DNA of 22,006 bases, taken from a virus. Below the pieces are notes generated by a model that did not search any database, was not told the origin of the DNA, and saw only the letters and a list, made by a program, of their open reading frames with translations. The DNA is taken from the IMG/VR virus record IMGVR_UViG_3300001827_000082, positions 1-22,006 of that record, one strand, 5' to 3'. Position numbers and translations under genes: made by a program. Positions 21,644 to 22,006 of the stretch are shown piece by piece (the stretch's first letter is position 1; every line of letters begins with the position of its first letter).

Positions 21644-22006
21644 ATGGCAAATATAACGCTCAGAAGCAGTAAGGATACCGGCCTCACTAACGAGGAGATG
21701 GACGGTAACCTGACTGCTTTGAATACCGAGCTAGGTACTACGCTAAAAAACGACACACAGTTTGGCGGCGCTTTATCTGGTACGTATAACCAAATTGCCA
21801 TTGGGGCCAATACTATTGGGCCTTCTCAGATTAACGCTAGCGGTTCAGCTGGGCAGTTTCTTAAACTAGGTAATGAGACTCTTTCATACGCTAACGTATT
21901 AGAAGCCTCGACTCTGCAAACGGCTACTGGTGCGGCTGGTTCAAGCGTCGCGTGGAACTCAAGTACCAATACCTTAACTATCCCTAAAGGCGATACTGGC
22001 GATACC
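21644..22006 (+). CDS. Tail fibre protein, N-terminal part (runs off window), at least 121 aa
   Basis: An open frame runs from ATG at 21644 to the last base without a stop; 121 codons are visible. The N-terminus, MANITLRSSKDTGLTNEEMD followed by GNLTALNTELG, is the short anchor common at the start of many phage fibre proteins (LT..E.D.N...LN). It is followed by beta-rich low-complexity Ser/Ala/Gly/Thr sequence. The final visible residues, TIPKGDTGDT, begin Gly-X-Y triplets typical of collagen-like fibre shafts. The receptor-binding end lies beyond the window. Only a weak AGAGG lies upstream, with long spacing, so the start is less certain than the gene itself. Confidence 0.75.
   Translation, partial: MANITLRSSKDTGLTNEEMDGNLTALNTELGTTLKNDTQFGGALSGTYNQIAIGANTIGPSQINASGSAGQFLKLGNETLSYANVLEASTLQTATGAAGSSVAWNSSTNTLTIPKGDTGDT

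Noticed and set aside
19789-22006. Diversity-generating retroelement for fibre variation
   Set aside because: No reverse transcriptase, template/variable repeat pair or accessory gene is visible in the window.

Overview
This window looks like the structural (late) half of a tailed double-stranded DNA phage, most likely a short-tailed, podovirus-like phage or a prophage of one. I see no cellular housekeeping genes, tRNAs, rRNAs, insertion sequences or CRISPR arrays. Base composition looks close to 50% G+C, and genes are packed head to tail with ATGA, TGATG and TAATG stop/start overlaps. The host cannot be named from the sequence. The family mix (P22-like portal, N4-gp56-type capsid, giant ejection protein, repeat-rich fibres) recalls phages of aquatic proteobacteria, but that is an impression.

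Layout: (1) 1-627 holds two small minus-strand genes of unknown function in a translationally coupled pair, bracketed by two similar short inverted-repeat elements. (2) 628-895 is a divergent non-coding region with a degenerate repeat and T-rich tracts; the strand switches here to the plus-strand late genes. (3) 896-5274 is DNA packaging: small terminase, a 28-codon one-helix membrane microprotein that bridges small and large terminase, large terminase, a small two-cysteine protein with a hydrophobic N-terminus, and the portal. (4) 5267-7886 is head formation: scaffold, an 87-residue protein behind a likely sigma70 promoter, a leader with several hairpins, the major capsid protein, then a UUCG-capped terminator. 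(5) 7937-9556 is head completion: a small capsid-adjacent protein and two adaptor/connector-type proteins. (6) 9556-19353 is the ejection module: a GNAT-like protein, two Ala/Gly/Gln-rich proteins, a 731-residue coiled-coil protein and a 1949-residue giant with a zinc-metallopeptidase signature. (7) 19373-22006 is the tail/fibre module behind its own consensus-like sigma70 promoter: a BppU-N-like adaptor, a 451-residue Asp/Ser/Thr/Phe repeat protein, a 155-residue tail-tip-type protein and the 5' part of a fibre gene that runs off the window just as collagen-like Gly-X-Y triplets begin.

The order from adaptor to fibre parallels T7 genes 11 and 13-17 (adaptor, GNAT-like gp13, gp14, gp15, gp16, fibre), but the capsid and portal are of other lineages, and no T7 gp12-sized nozzle gene is present. 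The most unusual items are the coupled membrane microprotein inside the terminase operon, the metallopeptidase inside the giant ejection protein, a perfect 23-nt palindrome inside that gene, the hairpin-rich capsid leader, and the paired TTATAATTGA elements upstream of the fibre module.
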